Of a stretch of 8,305 nt of DNA, positions 5,499 through 8,305 are shown piece by piece. The stretch spans positions 1 to 8,305 of the forward strand of contig JBFWWW010000178.1 in the NCBI GenBank assembly GCA_050245975.1, in the 5' to 3' direction. The DNA is from JBFWWW01 sp050245975 (GTDB lineage Bacteria; Pseudomonadota; Alphaproteobacteria; Rhizobiales; Hyphomicrobiaceae). Each line of letters starts with the position of its first letter. Position 1 is the first letter of the stretch. The notes beneath the pieces are model-generated. The model ran no database searches. It was not told the DNA's origin and saw nothing but the letters and a program-made list of their open reading frames with translations. The position numbers were made by a program, and so were the translations under genes.

Positions 5499-7199
5499 GT
5501 GTCTGCAACCATGATCATCCTCAACCTGGCCGGGTTCGTCGCCCTGCTGCTGTGGGGCATGCACATGGTGCATACGGGCATCGTGCGCGCCTTCGGCGGC
5601 AACCTGCGCCAGATCCTGGCCGTGGGGCTGCAGAATCGCTGGAAGGCCTTCCTGGCCGGCGTCGGCATCACGGCCCTGCTGCAGAGCAGCACCGCCACCG
5701 CGCTCATGTCGACGAGCTTCATCGCCAGCGGCTTCATGAGCCTGACGACGGCTCTGGCGGTCACCCTGGGCGCCAACGTCGGCACGACGCTCATCGTGCA
5801 GGTGCTGACCTTCAACGTCGTCGCGGTCGCGCCGCTGTTCGTGCTCGCCGGCCTCGTCGCCTTCAACCGCGGCGGCAAGACGCGCACCCGCGACCTCGGT
5901 CGCGTCGCCATCGGCGTCGGCCTGATCCTGCTGGCGCTGCATCTCATCATCGGCACGATCCGGCCGGTGGAGCAGGCCAAGGCGCTGCGCGATCTGTTCG
6001 CCATGCTGTCGACCGACCCCATCATCGACATCGCCATCGCCGCGGTGCTGACGTGGGCGGCCTATTCGAGCGTGGCCGTAGTGCTTCTCATCATGACGCT
6101 GGCGGCCGAGCACATCATCACGCCGGAGGCCTCCATCGCGCTCGTGCTGGGCGCCAACCTCGGCAACATCATTCCGCAGTACCTTGCCGCGGGGGTCAAC
6201 ACGGCCGCCCGGCGCCTGGCGCTCGGCAACCTGATCGCGCGCGGCACGGGCTGCATCGTCGCCATCATTCTCCTGCCGTGGATCACGGCCGGGATGCAGT
6301 GGCTCGAATCCAGTCCGGCCCGGCAGGCGGCCGACTTCCACACGCTGTTCAACCTGGTGATCGCGCTGGCGTTCATCGGCTTCCTCGACCCGCTGGCGCA
6401 GCTTTGCGTGCGGCTGCTGCCGTCGACGGCCTCGCGTTCCGATCCCAGCCGGCCGCAGTACATCAGCGCCTCCAACCTGGCGACGCCGCACATCGCGCTC
6501 GCCGATGCGGCTCGCGAGGTGCTGCGCATGGTCGACATCGTCGAGACCATGCTGCGCACGTTCCTCGATGCGCTCAAGACCGACGACCGCAAGCTGCTGA
6601 CCAAGCTGGCGGAGATGGACGACACGCTCGACACGCTGCACAACGCGGTGAAGCTGCACCTGACCGCCATCAGCCGCGAGGATGCGCTGGGCGAAGCCGA
6701 CGCCAAGCGCTGCTCGGACATCCTGGCGTTCACCATCAACCTGGAGCACATCGGCGACATTCTGGACAAGAGCCTGCGCGAGATCGTCGCCAAGAAGATC
6801 AAGCAGCGCCTGACGTTCTCGCCCGAAGGGCTGCAGGAGATCGCCGACATGCACCAGAGCCTGCTGGCGAACCTGCATCTGGCGACCAGCGTGTTCATGA
6901 TGGGTGATCGCAGCTCGGCACGGAAACTGCTGACCGCCAAGACGCGCATGCGCGACCTGGAGCAGATCGCGACGGAAAACCATCTGCGCCGCCTGCGCGA
7001 AGGGCGGCCGGAGAGCATCGAGACCAGCGCGTTGCATATCGACATCGCGCGCGACCTGAAGCGCATCGCCGCGCACATCGCCTCCGTGGCCTATCCCATC
7101 CTGGAGCAGGACGGCGTTCTGCGCCGCAGCCGGTTGCGGGACGAGGAGGAGGACGCGACCGTCGCCGGCGCGGAGGCGGGACGGACGGCGCGCACGTGA
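5499..7199 (+). CDS. Na/Pi cotransporter family protein with C-terminal PhoU-like domain
   Basis: A 566-residue inner-membrane protein of the NptA/SLC34-related family, expected to carry phosphate, or another anion, with Na+. The N-terminal half (to about residue 305) has several hydrophobic segments arranged as two inverted repeats. Repeat 1 has LLQSSTATALM (QSST at 62-65) and LGANVGTTL (90-98); repeat 2 has AAYSSVAVVLL (YSSV at 189-192) and LGANLGNIIP (217-226). The Gln of the classical QSSS/T motif is thus Tyr in repeat 2. From about 330 to 540 follows a charged helical PhoU-like region containing NLEHIGDILDKSL and RDLKRIAAHIASVAYPIL, which in this family is thought to couple transport to phosphate state. 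If ATG 5493 is used instead, two residues are added. The next gene begins 18 bp after its stop, so the two are probably co-transcribed. The substrate is inferred from the family and not shown here. Confidence 0.9.
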   Translation: MSATMIILNLAGFVALLLWGMHMVHTGIVRAFGGNLRQILAVGLQNRWKAFLAGVGITALLQSSTATALMSTSFIASGFMSLTTALAVTLGANVGTTLIVQVLTFNVVAVAPLFVLAGLVAFNRGGKTRTRDLGRVAIGVGLILLALHLIIGTIRPVEQAKALRDLFAMLSTDPIIDIAIAAVLTWAAYSSVAVVLLIMTLAAEHIITPEASIALVLGANLGNIIPQYLAAGVNTAARRLALGNLIARGTGCIVAIILLPWITAGMQWLESSPARQAADFHTLFNLVIALAFIGFLDPLAQLCVRLLPSTASRSDPSRPQYISASNLATPHIALADAAREVLRMVDIVETMLRTFLDALKTDDRKLLTKLAEMDDTLDTLHNAVKLHLTAISREDALGEADAKRCSDILAFTINLEHIGDILDKSLREIVAKKIKQRLTFSPEGLQEIADMHQSLLANLHLATSVFMMGDRSSARKLLTAKTRMRDLEQIATENHLRRLREGRPESIETSALHIDIARDLKRIAAHIASVAYPILEQDGVLRRSRLRDEEEDATVAGAEAGRTART

Positions 7200-7217
7200 C
7201 GGCCGCCGCGAGGATCG

Positions 7218-8305
7218 ATGGCACAGCCCGCCTTTGAGATTGTCGTATTGCCGGGCGACGGTATCGGCCCCGAGGTGACGGCGCCGTGCCTGCGCGTGCT
7301 GGACGCCGCGGTGGCGCGTGTCGGCGGATTCGCGCTCGAGCTCACCGAGCATCCGGCCGGGGCGGCACACTACGCCGCGACGGGGGCTGCGCTGCCGGCC
7401 GAGACGATGGCGGCATGCCGCAAGGCGGACGCCATCCTGCTCGCGGCGATGGGACTGCCGGCCGTGCGCCTGCCGGACGGTACGGAGATCGCGCCGCAGA
7501 TCGACCTGCGCATGCAGCTCGGCCTCTATGCGGGTGTGCGGCCGGTGCGGTCGGTTCCGGGCCTGCCGCAGGTCCTGGCCGATCCCCGTGCGTCGGCGCT
7601 CGATTTCGTGCTGATCCGCGAGTCGACCGAAGGCTTGTTCGCGACGCGCGGCAAGGGCGCCGTCGTCAACGATCAGTGCGCCACCGAGACGCTCGTGCTG
7701 ACGCGCGCGGTCAGCGAGCGCCTGTTCGATTTCGCGTTCGAGCTGGCACGCCGCCGCAAGGCGCGCGGCGGCAGGGGCCATGTGACGCTCGTCGACAAGG
7801 CCAACGTGTTCGCGGCATTCGCCTTCCTGCGCCGCATCTTCGACGAGCGCGCCGCGCGCAACCCGGATATCGGCGCATCTCACGCCTATGTCGATGCCGT
7901 CGCGCTCGACATGGTGCGCCGGCCGTGGATCTTCGACGTGCTGGTGACCGAGAACATGTTCGGCGACATCCTGTCGGACCTCGGCGCCGGGCTGATCGGC
8001 GGCATGGGCATGGCGCCCTCGGCCGACATCGGCGACAGCCACGCCGTCTTCCAGCCCTGCCACGGCACCGCGCCGGACATTGCCGGCCAGGGAAAGGCAA
8101 ACCCGACCGCCATGTTCCTGTCGGCTGCGATGATGCTCCACTGGCTGGGCGATCGGCGCGGCGTTCCCGCGGCGCGCGAGGCGGGTGCGATGATCGAGAC
8201 GGCAGTCGCCGGCGCCTTTCGCAACGGACGACTGAGACCCGTGGAGATGGGTGGCCAGCACGGTACGTCGGACATCGCGGCCGCCGTTCTCGCCGCCATG
8301 ACGTC
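7218..8305 (+). CDS. Isocitrate/isopropylmalate dehydrogenase family protein (3' end cut by the window edge)
   Basis: An open frame of 362 codons runs from ATG 7218 past the window end with no stop; it is nearly the full family length (about 350-370). It is a cytoplasmic NAD+-dependent beta-decarboxylating dehydrogenase of 2-hydroxyacids. Motifs: VLPGDGIGPEV (residues 10-20); substrate-carboxylate arginines R98, R108 and R134 in LRMQLGLYAGVRP and IRESTEG; catalytic K194 in VDKANVF; metal Asp residues D226, D250 and D254 in YVDAVALD and ENMFGDILSD; and HGTAPDIAGQGKANP (282-296), with D287 indicating NAD+. The usual catalytic Tyr after the RE-T-G motif is Phe141. The sequence is neither clear LeuB (no RELTGG) nor Icd, so the substrate is unassigned; malate, tartrate, isopropylmalate-like or isocitrate-like acids are possible. 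AGGA at 7211-7214 is a close, weak ribosome site, so translation may depend on the transporter gene 18 bp upstream. Confidence 0.9.
   Translation, partial: MAQPAFEIVVLPGDGIGPEVTAPCLRVLDAAVARVGGFALELTEHPAGAAHYAATGAALPAETMAACRKADAILLAAMGLPAVRLPDGTEIAPQIDLRMQLGLYAGVRPVRSVPGLPQVLADPRASALDFVLIRESTEGLFATRGKGAVVNDQCATETLVLTRAVSERLFDFAFELARRRKARGGRGHVTLVDKANVFAAFAFLRRIFDERAARNPDIGASHAYVDAVALDMVRRPWIFDVLVTENMFGDILSDLGAGLIGGMGMAPSADIGDSHAVFQPCHGTAPDIAGQGKANPTAMFLSAAMMLHWLGDRRGVPAAREAGAMIETAVAGAFRNGRLRPVEMGGQHGTSDIAAAVLAAMT

Noticed and set aside
5311..5508. N-terminal extension of the deacetylase by 66 codons
   Set aside because: It would bury the clear signal peptide inside the protein and ignore the ribosome site at 5315-5320.
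5394..8261. A 955-codon open frame on the minus strand opposite the transporter and the second dehydrogenase
   Set aside because: It lies antisense to two well-recognised genes. Its product is a low-complexity mix of Arg, His, Asp, Gln and Ala with no domain, as expected for an antisense frame in GC-rich DNA.

Overview
The window is GC-rich, densely coding bacterial DNA with seven protein genes and almost no spare sequence. The first gene's protein (LeuB with a block reading HSAEKRNVM...GVLWNEVV) and the codon bias towards G/C in third positions suggest an alphaproteobacterium, probably Hyphomicrobiales. That placement is an inference from protein style; no taxonomic marker is present.

Layout, left to right. 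(1) 1-777 is the 3' part of leuB (3-isopropylmalate dehydrogenase, leucine synthesis), followed by a strong hairpin at 798-824. (2) 957-2051 encodes a stand-alone protein resembling the N-terminal domain of type I restriction R subunits (HSDR_N / COG4748 type). The nuclease Glu and Lys positions are replaced, so it is probably not an active nuclease. (3) 2087-2617 and 2614-3204 overlap by ATGA and encode the two halves of a thiamine-diphosphate-dependent 2-oxoacid decarboxylase, related to sulfopyruvate and phosphonopyruvate decarboxylases. (4) 3241-4413 encodes an M20 zinc peptidase of the glutamate carboxypeptidase type. It lies 36 bp downstream and is probably in the same operon. (5) 4432-5310, on the minus strand and convergent with the peptidase gene, encodes an exported polysaccharide deacetylase. 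(6) A 188-bp divergent control region (5311-5498) carries inverted repeats. (7) 5499-7199 encodes a Na/Pi cotransporter-family membrane protein with a C-terminal PhoU-like domain. (8) 7218 to the window end is a second beta-decarboxylating dehydrogenase of the isopropylmalate/isocitrate family. It is open at the 3' edge and 18 bp from the transporter stop.

The genes appear to form three transcription units: the 957-4413 block (possibly starting anew at 2087), the single minus-strand deacetylase gene, and transporter plus dehydrogenase. The decarboxylase and peptidase together could form a small catabolic module (hydrolyse an N-acyl or peptide bond, then decarboxylate a 2-oxoacid), but the substrate cannot be read from the sequence. 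No RNA genes, insertion sequences, CRISPR arrays or phage genes were seen. The points most worth a second look are the degenerate HsdR-like protein, the orphan split decarboxylase, and the dehydrogenase with Phe in place of the catalytic Tyr.
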